From AC-38 sp033856025 (lineage in GTDB: Bacteria > Actinomycetota > Thermoleophilia > Solirubrobacterales > Solirubrobacteraceae): 64,000 nt of DNA. Location of the stretch: positions 1-64,000 of the forward strand of contig JAWVFQ010000034.1 in NCBI GenBank assembly GCA_033856025.1, written 5' to 3'. The notes beneath the pieces were generated by a model. The model was not told the DNA's origin. It made no database searches and saw nothing but the letters and a program-made list of their open reading frames with translations. This document shows positions 50,649 through 58,655 of this stretch, piece after piece (position 1 is the stretch's first letter; every line of letters begins with the position of its first letter). A program made the position numbers and the translations under genes.

Positions 50649-51443
50649 TTGTTCGCACACATACGCGTCATGCGTCGCGCCGCCGCGGTGGCGGCGCTCG
50701 CTCTCGCAGTGCTTCCCGCCGTCGCCCACGCGGGCCTGGGCGACCGCGTCCTGCGCCTGGGCTCCAAGGGGTCCGACGTGCGCGCGCTCCAGGGCTACCT
50801 GGATGCCGCCGGCTACACGCTGAACCAGACCGGGCGCTATGACCGCGCCACGCGGGGGCGCGTCCAGTCCTTCCAGAACGACTTCGGCCTGAGCGCCACC
50901 GGCGTGGTGACTCCCGGGATCGCCAAGATGATCCGCGTGACCGCCACGGCGCCTCCGGGCTACGGCGGCACCGCCTACGCCCCCATCTCGACCCGCCCCT
51001 CCGGTCCGGCCCCCGCCAACCTCAAGGTCGTGCCGGGCAACCGGGCGCGCGTCCTGGCCGACGGGACGGCCGCCGCCCCCGCCAACGCGCCCGACGAGAT
51101 CAAGCGGATCATCGCCTCGGGCAACGAGATCGCCAAGCTCCCCTACAAGTGGGGCGGCGGGCACAGCACCTGGCGCGACACGGGCTACGACTGCACGGGC
51201 TCCACGACCTACGCGCTGCGCACGACGTTCCGCCGCGGGCGCTTCCCGACCTTCGGCTACTCGACGTGGCAGCTGCCGGGCCCGGGCCAGTGGCTGACGG
51301 TCTACGCGTCCAGCTACCACGTGTACATGGTGGTTGCGGGCCTGCGCTACGACACCAGCGGCCTGCGGGTCGCCGGGTCGCGCTGGACGACGCAGTCGCG
51401 CTCCAACGGCGGGTTCGTCGCCCGCCATCCCGTCGGGTTCTAA
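50649..51443 (+). CDS. Secreted NlpC/P60-like cell-wall hydrolase with peptidoglycan-binding domain
   Basis: 264 aa from TTG 50649 (ATG 50670 is an alternative). Signal peptide ending AHA (about residue 28); PG_binding_1 domain at about 31-96 (VLRLGSKGSDVRALQGYLD...GRVQSFQNDFGLSATGVV); linker; NlpC/P60 domain from about 150 with the cysteine in YDCTGSTTYAL (Cys182) and the histidine in SYHVYMVVAG (His224). It cleaves peptidoglycan stem peptides outside the cell. Expression should be governed by the c-di-AMP riboswitch just upstream. AGAAGGGG lies 7 bases before the TTG. Confidence 0.9.
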   Translation: MFAHIRVMRRAAAVAALALAVLPAVAHAGLGDRVLRLGSKGSDVRALQGYLDAAGYTLNQTGRYDRATRGRVQSFQNDFGLSATGVVTPGIAKMIRVTATAPPGYGGTAYAPISTRPSGPAPANLKVVPGNRARVLADGTAAAPANAPDEIKRIIASGNEIAKLPYKWGGGHSTWRDTGYDCTGSTTYALRTTFRRGRFPTFGYSTWQLPGPGQWLTVYASSYHVYMVVAGLRYDTSGLRVAGSRWTTQSRSNGGFVARHPVGF

Positions 51444-51446
51444 CCT
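51441..51446 (+). promoter_or_regulatory. -10 element TAACCT built on a stop codon
   Basis: The TAA stop of the hydrolase gene (51441-51443) begins TAACCT, which ends 7 bases before the ATG at 51454. Confidence 0.5.
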
Positions 51447-51453
51447 CCGGCAC

Positions 51454-52035
51454 ATGCCCCGCAGCGCCCGCGCCCTCGCGGTCGGCGCCGCCTGTGCCCT
51501 GGCCGGGTGCGGCGGCGGTGGGGAGAAGCGAGCCGTGACCGGCCCGTCCCACGCCGTGGCTCCGGCGCAGGACCGCGCCGACACGCGCCACGCCGACGCG
51601 AGCGCGGTTCGGGTGATACGCCGGTGGGTGTCGGCCGAGCGCCTGGACGAGCCCGAGCAGGCGGCCGCGTACTTCGCCATCCCGTCCGTGGTCTACAACG
51701 GCGGCGCCCCGCTGCTGCTGCGCGACCTCACGGCCGTGCGCGAGTTCAACCACGTCCTGCCCTGCGGCGCCGTGATGCTGCGCGCGACCGACGTGCGCGG
51801 ATGGACCGTGGTGCGGTTCCGCCTCATCGACCGGCCCGGCGCCTCGTGCGACAGCGTGGGGCATACGGCCAGCACGGCGTTCGGGATCGTCGACGGGCGG
51901 ATCGCGGCGTGGATCCGGGTGGGCGATCGGGTGTCGCCACGGCGCGCCGTGCCCGGCCTGCGCCCGCGCGAGCTCGTGCGCCAGGCGATCCGCCAGGGGC
52001 GCCCGGACCGGATACCGGCCGGGCCCGCGGTCTAG
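51454..52035 (+). CDS. Putative lipoprotein, NTF2/SnoaL-like
   Basis: 193 aa. Lipoprotein signal with lipobox ALAGC (Cys about residue 18) then GGGG. The mature part, RVIRRWVSAERLDEPEQAAAYFA...VVRFRLIDRPG...AFGIVDGRIAAWIRV, has the helix-plus-curved-sheet pattern of NTF2/SnoaL-like proteins; two cysteines may form a disulphide. Function unknown. It shares its stop bases with the opposing small membrane protein. Confidence 0.78.
   Translation: MPRSARALAVGAACALAGCGGGGEKRAVTGPSHAVAPAQDRADTRHADASAVRVIRRWVSAERLDEPEQAAAYFAIPSVVYNGGAPLLLRDLTAVREFNHVLPCGAVMLRATDVRGWTVVRFRLIDRPGASCDSVGHTASTAFGIVDGRIAAWIRVGDRVSPRRAVPGLRPRELVRQAIRQGRPDRIPAGPAV
52032..52035. other. Shared CTAG stop of two convergent genes
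   Basis: Stops of the lipoprotein gene and the DUF6458-like gene coincide. Confidence 0.9.
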
Positions 52036-52250
52036 ACCGGCGGCGGCTGGCGGGGCGGAACGACCACGGCGTCGCGCCGGCGGTCGGCCCACACGAACAT
52101 CCACAGCAGCGAGAAGATCAGTCCGACGATCCCCACGAGCATCAGGATGAGCCCGACGGTGTCGATGTTGACGTCCTGGGGGTGCCACGTCACCGCGTAG
52201 CGCAGGATGGCGCCGGCGGCGATCAGGAACAGGGATGCACCTACGCTCAT
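52032..52250 (-). CDS. Small DUF6458-like membrane protein, 72 aa
   Basis: Two membrane helices: SVGASLFLIAAGAILRYAVT and VGLILMLVGIVGLIFSLLWMFV, joined by a short loop (WHPQDVNIDT), with a basic, Pro-rich cytoplasmic tail. This two-helix pattern is common in actinobacteria and unassigned in function. ATG 52250 was preferred to 52286 because the family starts at MSVGAS and because the longer form would overlap the divergent dehydrogenase start. Confidence 0.82.
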   Translation of the reverse strand: MSVGASLFLIAAGAILRYAVTWHPQDVNIDTVGLILMLVGIVGLIFSLLWMFVWADRRRDAVVVPPRQPPPV

Positions 52251-52271
52251 AGGCGGCGTGTACCCCGCCAC

Positions 52272-52277
52272 TAGGAT
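52272..52277 (+). promoter_or_regulatory. -10 element TAGGAT, leaderless-type
   Basis: TAGGAT ends 7 bases before the ATG at 52285. Confidence 0.5.
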
Positions 52278-52284
52278 GCGAACC

Positions 52285-53442
52285 ATGGAAGCGGTCGCCG
52301 ACCTCTACACGCTGCCCCAGGAGCACCTGGACTTCCGCGACACGATCCGCCAGATGGCGCGGGAGCGCGTCGCCCCGCGGGCCGCCGAGATCGACGAGAA
52401 GGCCGAGTACCCGCGGGACATCCGCGAGCTGTTCGCGGAGCACGACCTGTTCGGCCTGCCCTTCGAGGAGGAGTACGGCGGGACCGGGACCGGCACGCTC
52501 ATGCTCAACCTGGCGATCGAGGAGATCGCCAAGGTCTGCGCGTCCAGCGCGCTCATGCTCATGGTGCAGGAGCTGGGGACTCTGCCGATCCGCCTGTTCG
52601 GCTCCGACGAGCTCAAGGAGCGCTTCCTGCCGAAGTGCGCGTCGGGCGAATGGACTCCCGCGTTCGCCCTGAGCGAGCCCGAGGCCGGGTCGGATCCCGG
52701 CGGGATGATCACCCGCGCCGTGCGTGACGGCGACGAGTGGGTCATCGACGGGACCAAGAACTGGATCACCAACCTGGGGATCGCCGACTTCTACGTCGTC
52801 TTCGCGGTCACCGACAAGGAGGCGGGCCACTCGCGCGGCATCAGCGCCTTCGTGGTCGAGGCCGACCGTCCGGGCTTCTCCGTGGGCAAGCTCGAGCACA
52901 AGCTGGGCATCCGCGGGTCCCCGACCGGGCAGCCGATCTTCGACGGCGTCCGCGTCCCGGCCGAGAACCTGATCGGGACCGAGGGCGACGGCTTCAAGGT
53001 GGCGATGGGGACGCTGGACCATTCCCGCCTGGGCGTGGCCGCGCAGGCGCTGGGCATCGGCCAGGGCGCGACCGACTACGCCGCCGCCTACGCGCAGGAG
53101 CGCCGCCAGTTCGGCAAGCCGATCGCGGCGTTCCAGGCGATCGCGTTCAAGCTCGCCGACATGGAGACGCAGTGCGCGGCCGGACGCGAGCTGCTCTACA
53201 AGGCATGCGCGAAGGTCGACCGCCACGAGTCCGACATGGGCAAGTACAGCGCGATGGCCAAGCTGTTCTGCTCGGACGCCGCGATGGCGATCACCGTCGA
53301 GGCGATCCAGGTGCTCGGCGGCTACGGCTACGTCAAGGAATACCCGGTGGAGCGATTCCTGCGCGACGCCAAGATCACCCAGATCTACGAGGGAACGAAC
53401 GAGATCCAGCGCCTGGTGATCTCGCGCTCCCTCAGCGGCTGA
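52285..53442 (+). CDS. Acyl-CoA dehydrogenase
   Basis: 385 aa FAD enzyme of beta-oxidation or branched-chain amino acid breakdown. The first signature is FALSEPEAGSDPGGM, the second QVLGGYGYVKEYPVERFLRDAKITQIYEGTNEIQ with the catalytic glutamate in YEGTNE. FGKPIAAFQAIAFKLADMET is the usual CoA-pocket helix. The short-chain specific group is a fair guess. The chosen ATG follows a leaderless -10 and is head to head with the small membrane protein. Confidence 0.96.
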   Translation: MEAVADLYTLPQEHLDFRDTIRQMARERVAPRAAEIDEKAEYPRDIRELFAEHDLFGLPFEEEYGGTGTGTLMLNLAIEEIAKVCASSALMLMVQELGTLPIRLFGSDELKERFLPKCASGEWTPAFALSEPEAGSDPGGMITRAVRDGDEWVIDGTKNWITNLGIADFYVVFAVTDKEAGHSRGISAFVVEADRPGFSVGKLEHKLGIRGSPTGQPIFDGVRVPAENLIGTEGDGFKVAMGTLDHSRLGVAAQALGIGQGATDYAAAYAQERRQFGKPIAAFQAIAFKLADMETQCAAGRELLYKACAKVDRHESDMGKYSAMAKLFCSDAAMAITVEAIQVLGGYGYVKEYPVERFLRDAKITQIYEGTNEIQRLVISRSLSG

Positions 53443-53456
53443 GGGGCAGGTCGGTC

Positions 53457-54089
53457 GTGCGGCCCGTGACGCCCAGGGCCATCGCGGGAGCCGCGGGCGC
53501 GGCGCTGTGCTTCGGGCTCGCCTTCGTCGCGCTGGCCAACGGGTTCTCCTCGTCGTTCCCCATGCGCCTGCTCCAGGGCGTGGCGGTGTTCGTCGCGGGA
53601 GCGCTGGCGCTGGCCGTCCCGTTCGTGCTGATCGCGCTGCGCTTGGCCGACTGGCGCGATCCGGCATCCGAGCGCGAGTTCGAGGAGATGGTGGAGCGCT
53701 CCGAGCGCCTGGCCCGCGACGACCTGGCCGTGGAGCCCGACGAGGCGGCGTTCCTGGAGCTCGACCCCTACTCCGACACGGAGTTCGAGCAGCTGGTCGC
53801 CGACGCGCTGGACGAGCTGCCGGACTGGGCGCAGCGCGCGCTGGAGCGCAACGTGGCGGTCGTGATCTCCGACGGCGGCCGGCGCGCCGGGGCCTACGGC
53901 CTCTACCACGGCGACGGCGTGGCCCGCGACAACGCGGCCGACCGGATCCTCATCTACCGCGACACGCTGCGCCGCGACTTCGGCGAGGACCCGGATGAGC
54001 TGCGCGCCCAGGTCGTGCGCACCGTGCGACACGAGCTGGCGCACCACCTGGGTTGGGACGAGCTCGGCGTGCGCGACCTGGGCCTGTGA
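53457..54089 (+). CDS. Membrane-anchored zincin-like metallopeptidase
   Basis: 210 aa. Two N-terminal membrane helices (about residues 5-27 and 36-60) are joined to a cytoplasmic minimal zincin domain of the actinobacterial 'metallopeptidase family' (PF06262-like): FEQLVADALDELPDWAQRALERNVAVVISD, AYGLYHGDG, DRILIYRDTLRRDFG and the zinc site VRHELAHHLGWDE (HExxH plus Asp). The usual family members are about 120 aa and soluble, so the membrane lead is an addition. GTG 53457 is taken as the start; it follows the dehydrogenase gene by 14 bases. Confidence 0.85.
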   Translation: MRPVTPRAIAGAAGAALCFGLAFVALANGFSSSFPMRLLQGVAVFVAGALALAVPFVLIALRLADWRDPASEREFEEMVERSERLARDDLAVEPDEAAFLELDPYSDTEFEQLVADALDELPDWAQRALERNVAVVISDGGRRAGAYGLYHGDGVARDNAADRILIYRDTLRRDFGEDPDELRAQVVRTVRHELAHHLGWDELGVRDLGL

Positions 54090-54096
54090 CGCCGTG

Positions 54097-55116
54097 ATGG
54101 TCGTCATGACACCCGAGGCCGGCGAGGCCGAGATCGCGGCCGTCGTGGGCCGGCTGGAGACGACGGGCGTGCACGTGATGGTGCTCCCGGGGGAGCTGAC
54201 CACGGCGATCGGGGCGATCGGCGATCCCGAGGGCGTGGCCGAGCTGGGCCTAGAGGGGATGGCGGGCGTGGACCGCGTCGTGCCGATCTCTCGCCCGTAC
54301 AAGCTGGCGTCATCCGAGCTGGCCCACCACGAGCCGACGGTCGTGTCCGTCGGCGAGCGGCGCATCGGGGGCGGGGACACGTTCGCGCTGATCGCCGGGC
54401 CGTGCACGGTGGAGTCCTATGACCAGACTCTCGCCGTCGCCGAGACGGTCGCCGCCGCGGGGGCGTCCCTGTTGCGCGGCGGCGCGTTCAAGCCCCGTAC
54501 CTCGCCGTTCGCCTTTCAGGGGCTGGGCATCGAGGCGTTGTCGATCCTGTCGTCCGTCCGGGAGGCCACGGGCCTCCCGGTCGTCACCGAGCTCCTCGAC
54601 GCCGCGCACGCCGACGCGATCGCCGAGCACGCCGACGTCGTCCAGATCGGCGCGCGCAACATGCAGAACTACGCGCTGCTGGAGGTGGCGGGGAAGCTGG
54701 GGAAGCCGGTCCTCTTGAAGCGTGGCCTGTCCTCGACGGTGGAGGAGCTCCTCCAGGCCGCGGACTACGTCCTCAAGGAGGGCAACGAGGCGGTGATCCT
54801 GTGCGAGCGCGGGATCCGCACCTTCGAAACGGCAACACGTTTCACCCTCGATCTCAGTGCCGTGCCGTGGCTCAAGCTCCATTCGCACCTGCCGGTCGTG
54901 GTGGACCCCTCGCACGCCTCGGGCGACCGCCGCCTCGTCGAGCCGCTGTCGCGCGCCGCGGCCGCCGTGGGAGCCGACGGGATCCTCGTCGAGGTCCACA
55001 CCGACCCCGAGACCGCCGTCTGCGACGGCCCCCAGGCGCTCTACGCCCGCGACTTCGCCGCCTACTCCTCCGCCGTCGCCGCCCACGCGGCCCTGGTCGG
55101 CAAGCGCCTGGCCTAG
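54097..55116 (+). CDS. 3-deoxy-7-phosphoheptulonate synthase with N-terminal ferredoxin-like regulatory domain
   Basis: 339 aa. First step of the shikimate pathway: phosphoenolpyruvate plus erythrose 4-phosphate. Residues about 1-75 are the ferredoxin-like domain found in Thermotoga/Bacillus-type enzymes; the barrel has IAGPCTVESYDQ, LRGGAFKPRTSPFAFQGLG, EGNEAVILCERGIRTFE (metal Cys/Glu) and VVVDPSHASGDR. Erythrose 4-phosphate comes from the transketolase/transaldolase encoded at 17.7-22.5 kb. GTG 54094 directly before the ATG could also start it. Confidence 0.95.
   Translation: MVVMTPEAGEAEIAAVVGRLETTGVHVMVLPGELTTAIGAIGDPEGVAELGLEGMAGVDRVVPISRPYKLASSELAHHEPTVVSVGERRIGGGDTFALIAGPCTVESYDQTLAVAETVAAAGASLLRGGAFKPRTSPFAFQGLGIEALSILSSVREATGLPVVTELLDAAHADAIAEHADVVQIGARNMQNYALLEVAGKLGKPVLLKRGLSSTVEELLQAADYVLKEGNEAVILCERGIRTFETATRFTLDLSAVPWLKLHSHLPVVVDPSHASGDRRLVEPLSRAAAAVGADGILVEVHTDPETAVCDGPQALYARDFAAYSSAVAAHAALVGKRLA
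55113..55116. other. Shared CTAG stop of two convergent genes
   Basis: Stops of the DAHP synthase gene and the AbiEi/DUF559 gene coincide. Confidence 0.9.
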
Positions 55117-56006
55117 CCCGCCAGCGCCCGCAAGGTCCTCACGACCCATCCCCCGTCATGGGCCACCTGGTCATGGGTGAACCGCAGCACCCTGAGGCCG
55201 GCCGCGATGTGCACCTGATCCCTCCGCCGGTCCGCGGCCTGCTGCGCCGGCGTCCGGTGGTAGCGCAGCCCGTCCGTCTCTACGACCAGCCCCAGGTCCG
55301 GCCAGTGGAAGTCCACGCGGAAGCCGTTGACCTCTTGCTGCGTCTCGGGCTCTGGCAGCCCGGCCTCTCGCAGCAGGCGTAGGAACCGCCGCTCCAGCTC
55401 TGAGTCCGTCACGGAGTACGTAGCCCGATCCAGGCTCCTCCTCAATGCCGCTGTTCCCGGCCTTCGAACGGCATCGTCGAGGGAGGCCCGGAGCGTCTCG
55501 GGGTCGACGAGGTCCAGCTTGTCCGCCTCGTTCACCGCCGCCTCGAGCCGCTTCGGCGTCATCATCGCCGCCAGGTCGATCAGCGTCGCCGTGGGCGTGG
55601 TGACCGGGATGCCGTGGCGGGTTGTCACATCGCCCTCGCCGAGGCCGGCGCGCCGATGGACCTTGATCCCGTCCCGCCGTTTCGGGCACCGAACGGCCGG
55701 CACCGAGAGGGTGACGGGACCAGGCTGCTCCCGGAGAATCCGCCAGAGCTCGGCGGCGCTCCCATGGCTCAGCACCGCGCCCTCCCCGCAGCTCAGCACG
55801 GCCGCCATCCACCGCCCCTCCCGCGCGACCTCCCGCCGGCCGACCGCGAAGACCCCCGGCCACACGGGATGCAAGCGCCCCCGCTCCACCCGGTGCGCGA
55901 TCGCGTGCCGCCCGAACCCAAGCTCCCGGAGCTGCGCCCGACTCACCACGCCATGCTGCGCTCGAACCAGTCCCCAGAGAGACGGGTGAAGCGTTTTGCC
56001 GGTCAT
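55113..56006 (-). CDS. AbiEi-like N-domain plus DUF559 (Vsr-like) nuclease-fold protein
   Basis: 297 aa. Residues about 1-90 match the AbiEi_4-type winged-helix start (LWGLVRAQHGVVSRAQLRELGFGRHAIAHRVERGRLHPVWPGVF split over two blocks). The C-terminal 100 residues are DUF559: SELERRFLRLLREAGLP, VDFHWPDLGLVVETDG and DRRRDQVHIAAGLRVLRFTHDQV, a PD-(D/E)XK-like core with Asp and Glu in place. Such genes are scattered, often multi-copy, in actinobacteria, with no proven role; phage defence or DNA repair are suggestions. No AbiEii toxin partner adjoins. Codon use looks less biased than in neighbours, hinting at transfer. Its ATG sits in the loop of a palindrome. Confidence 0.85.
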   Translation of the reverse strand: MTGKTLHPSLWGLVRAQHGVVSRAQLRELGFGRHAIAHRVERGRLHPVWPGVFAVGRREVAREGRWMAAVLSCGEGAVLSHGSAAELWRILREQPGPVTLSVPAVRCPKRRDGIKVHRRAGLGEGDVTTRHGIPVTTPTATLIDLAAMMTPKRLEAAVNEADKLDLVDPETLRASLDDAVRRPGTAALRRSLDRATYSVTDSELERRFLRLLREAGLPEPETQQEVNGFRVDFHWPDLGLVVETDGLRYHRTPAQQAADRRRDQVHIAAGLRVLRFTHDQVAHDGGWVVRTLRALAG

Positions 56007-56025
56007 AGCCGGTCAGAGGCTTCAG
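55987..56025. repeat. Palindrome copy B, over the AbiEi/DUF559 start codon
   Basis: Arms TGAAGCGTTTTGCCGG (55987-56002) and CCGGTCAGAGGCTTCA (56009-56024) pair at 12 of 16 positions (more with G-T pairs) around TCATAG; the minus-strand ATG (56006-56004) is in the loop. 31 of 39 bases match copy A at 39025-39063. Candidate operator for the protein's own winged helix. Confidence 0.7.
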
Positions 56026-56047
56026 CGACGGCGGAATCGCCCCGTGC

Positions 56048-56053
56048 GTAGAG
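56048..56053 (+). promoter_or_regulatory. -10 element TAGAGT with leader and Shine-Dalgarno
   Basis: TAGAGT is 27 bases before ATG 56081; AGGAG at 56071 gives a normal leadered start. Confidence 0.5.
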
Positions 56054-56080
56054 TTCTGCGTCCGCGAATAAGGAGATTTG

Positions 56081-57283
56081 ATGTCGGAAGCTGTGATCGT
56101 CGATGCCGTCCGCACGCCCATCGGGCGGGCGTTCAAGGGGTCCTTGCGCCATGTGCGCGCGGACGAGCTGGCCGCCGTGCCGCTGCGGGCGCTCCAGGAG
56201 CGCAACCCGGACGTGGACTTCGGGCAGACCGACGACCTCATGATGGGCGCGGCCTCGGCGATCGGGGAGCAGGGCTACAACGTGGGTCGCAACGCCGGGC
56301 TGCTGTCCGGGCTGGACCACCACGTTCCCGCCACCACCGTCAACCGCTTCTGCGCGTCGTCGCTGCAGACGCTGCGCATGGCCTTCCACGCCATCACCGC
56401 CGGCGAGGGCGACCAGTACATCGCCGCCGGCGTCGAGTCCGTGTCGCGCGCCGGACTGGGTGCGGGCATGCCCGACGAGGCCAAGCACCCCAAGCTCAAC
56501 GGCAGCGAGGGCTCGCTCTACGACGTCTACATCTCGATGGGGCTCACCGCCGAAAACGTGGCCGAGCGCTGCAGCGTCAGCCGCGAGGCCCAGGACGAGT
56601 GGGCCGTCATCTCCCAGAACCGCGCCGTCGACGCGCAGGAGTCCGGCCACTTCGACAAGGAGATCGTCGGCGTGCCGACCCCCGCCGCCACCGAGAACGA
56701 CAAGGAGGGCAACGAGGTCTCCGTCGAGGCCGGCACCGTCACCAAGGACGACGGACCGCGCCCCGGGACGACGATGGAGAAGCTCGCCGCGCTGAAGCCC
56801 GCCTTCCGCGAGGACGGCACCGTCACCGCCGGCAACGCCTGCCCGCTCAACGACGGCGCCGCCGCGGTGCTCGTGATGTCGCGCGAGAAGGCGGACTCCC
56901 TCGGCCTCAAGCCCAAGGCGCGCATCGTCGCGTCCTCGGTGGCCGCGATCCGGCCCGAGATCATGGGCCTGGGCCCCATCCCCGCCGTGGAGAAGGTCCT
57001 CGAGCAGGCCGGGATGAGCATCGACGACATCGACGCGCTCGAGCTCAACGAGGCGTTCGCGGCGCAGGTCGTCCCGTGTCGCGAGGAGTGGGGGATCGAC
57101 GCCGAGAAGCTCAATCCGTTCGGCGGCGCGATCGCCCTCGGCCACCCGTTCGGGATGACCGGCGCGCGCATCATGACGACGCTGCTCAACGACCTCGAGA
57201 CGCTCGACGGGACGATCGGCCTGGAGACGATGTGCGTCGCCGGCGGCATGGGCCAGGCGATGATCGTCGAGCGCCTCAGCTAG
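56081..57283 (+). CDS. Acetyl-CoA acyltransferase (thiolase)
   Basis: 400 aa. Cleaves or condenses 3-ketoacyl-CoA. The nucleophile cysteine lies in VNRFCASSLQTL, the histidine in ALGHPFGMTGARIM and the second cysteine in ETMCVAGGMGQA; LELNEAFAAQVV is the conserved NEAF loop. Start at ATG 56081 with AGGAG 5 bases upstream (TTG 56078 is an in-frame alternative). Its last 8 bases overlap the opposing acyltransferase. Together with the dehydrogenase, SDR and DGAT genes nearby it fits fatty-acid turnover. Confidence 0.95.
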   Translation: MSEAVIVDAVRTPIGRAFKGSLRHVRADELAAVPLRALQERNPDVDFGQTDDLMMGAASAIGEQGYNVGRNAGLLSGLDHHVPATTVNRFCASSLQTLRMAFHAITAGEGDQYIAAGVESVSRAGLGAGMPDEAKHPKLNGSEGSLYDVYISMGLTAENVAERCSVSREAQDEWAVISQNRAVDAQESGHFDKEIVGVPTPAATENDKEGNEVSVEAGTVTKDDGPRPGTTMEKLAALKPAFREDGTVTAGNACPLNDGAAAVLVMSREKADSLGLKPKARIVASSVAAIRPEIMGLGPIPAVEKVLEQAGMSIDDIDALELNEAFAAQVVPCREEWGIDAEKLNPFGGAIALGHPFGMTGARIMTTLLNDLETLDGTIGLETMCVAGGMGQAMIVERLS

Positions 57284-58646
57284 TCAGCTCGGCCAGCGAC
57301 TCGCGCAACGCGGCCGCCGCGCGCTCGACCGGAGGGTCGAGCTCGCGGTCGGCCAGCAGGCCGAAGAACACCCCCCCGTCGTAGGAGAGGATCCCCACGG
57401 ACAGCCCCTGGTTGGGCGGGTTCAGCGGGACCGCCGGGAACACCTCGCGCAGCCGCGAGCCGGCGATGTAGAAGGGCTGCTGCGGACCGGGGACGTTGGA
57501 CACCACGAGGTTGCAGGCGCGCACGCCGCCCATCGCCCGGACCATCATGGCCGAGATGGCGGGGGGCGCCCACCCGGTGGCGCCGACGATCATGGCGCCG
57601 GCGGCGACGGCGGGCGAGTCCTTGATGGCCTGCATCTGAGCCGAGAGGCCGCGAAGACGGGATACGGGGTCGGGATCGTGGATGGGGAGATCCACGAACA
57701 CCGTCGAGATGCGGTTCCCCAGCGAGCCCTCCTCGTCCGAACGACGCACCGAGACGGGCACCAACGCCACGGGCTCTCCCTCGATGGGCTTTTCCGAGAA
57801 CAGCCGGCGCAACATGCCGGCGACGGCGGCGAGCAGGGCATCGTTCACAGTGCCGCCCGCCGCCTTGCCGGCGGACTTCAAAGGCGCGAGAGAAGAGCGG
57901 ACAAAGGCGAACCGGCGGTTGGGGGAGATCGGGTGGTTCAGGGGCGTCATCGGCGCCTGCGGCCGCGTTCGCGCCAGCTCGACCGCCAGCTCGGTGGCGC
58001 GGCGGAAGTCCTCCGCCGCCCGGCGCGGAGACGTGTCCAGCGCCCGGCGCGCGGTGTCCAGCGTCAGCCGCTGCGCCCGCACGAACGGCGTCGCCGCCAG
58101 CCGCGCCAGGTGGCGGCGGCGGTCGTACGGCGCCGGAGACCAGTCGTCGGGAGCGGAGATCTCCAGCGGCTCCGCGGAGGGGTCGAGCAGCACCGTCCCC
58201 ACGTCCACCGCCGCCACCCCGTCCACCAGCGCGTGGTGCATCTTGGGGACCAGCGCCACGCGGCCGGAGGCCAGCCCGTCGACCACGTGCAGCTCCCACA
58301 GCGGGCGCGAGCGGTCCAGGCGCCGTGACAGCTCGCGCCCCACGTAGGCGGCGAGCTCCTCGTCGCCGCCGGGCTCCGGCAGCGTGGCGTGGCGGACGTG
58401 CCACTCCACGTCGAAGTCGCCGTCGTCCACCCACACCGGCTGGGTCAGCCCGCCGGGCAGACCCTCCGCGAGCTTCTGGCGATAGCGCGGGATCAGGTGC
58501 AGCCGCGAGCGCAGCCGCTCGACCACCGCGGCGTGGGAGAGACCGGGCCCGCCGTCGAACACCAGCGCCGCCGCCACCGCCATGTTGACGGGCCCCCGCT
58601 CGGCCGCGAGCGACGCGCGGTCCGAGGGCGAGAGCTCTTCGGCCAC
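57276..58646 (-). CDS. Wax ester synthase/diacylglycerol acyltransferase (second copy)
   Basis: 456 aa. Catalytic HHALVDG at about residues 137-143, preceded by LDRSRPLWELHVVDGL; C-terminal NDALLAAVAGMLRRLF, SLGNRISTVFVDLPIHDPDP and LVVSNVPGPQQPFYIAG are all family blocks. GTG start 9 bases after the stop of the SDR gene on the same strand, so the two are probably one transcript. Sequence differs enough from the copy at 11678 that the two may differ in substrate. Confidence 0.93.
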   Translation of the reverse strand: MAEELSPSDRASLAAERGPVNMAVAAALVFDGGPGLSHAAVVERLRSRLHLIPRYRQKLAEGLPGGLTQPVWVDDGDFDVEWHVRHATLPEPGGDEELAAYVGRELSRRLDRSRPLWELHVVDGLASGRVALVPKMHHALVDGVAAVDVGTVLLDPSAEPLEISAPDDWSPAPYDRRRHLARLAATPFVRAQRLTLDTARRALDTSPRRAAEDFRRATELAVELARTRPQAPMTPLNHPISPNRRFAFVRSSLAPLKSAGKAAGGTVNDALLAAVAGMLRRLFSEKPIEGEPVALVPVSVRRSDEEGSLGNRISTVFVDLPIHDPDPVSRLRGLSAQMQAIKDSPAVAAGAMIVGATGWAPPAISAMMVRAMGGVRACNLVVSNVPGPQQPFYIAGSRLREVFPAVPLNPPNQGLSVGILSYDGGVFFGLLADRELDPPVERAAAALRESLAELTS

Positions 58647-58655
58647 GCCCGCCGC

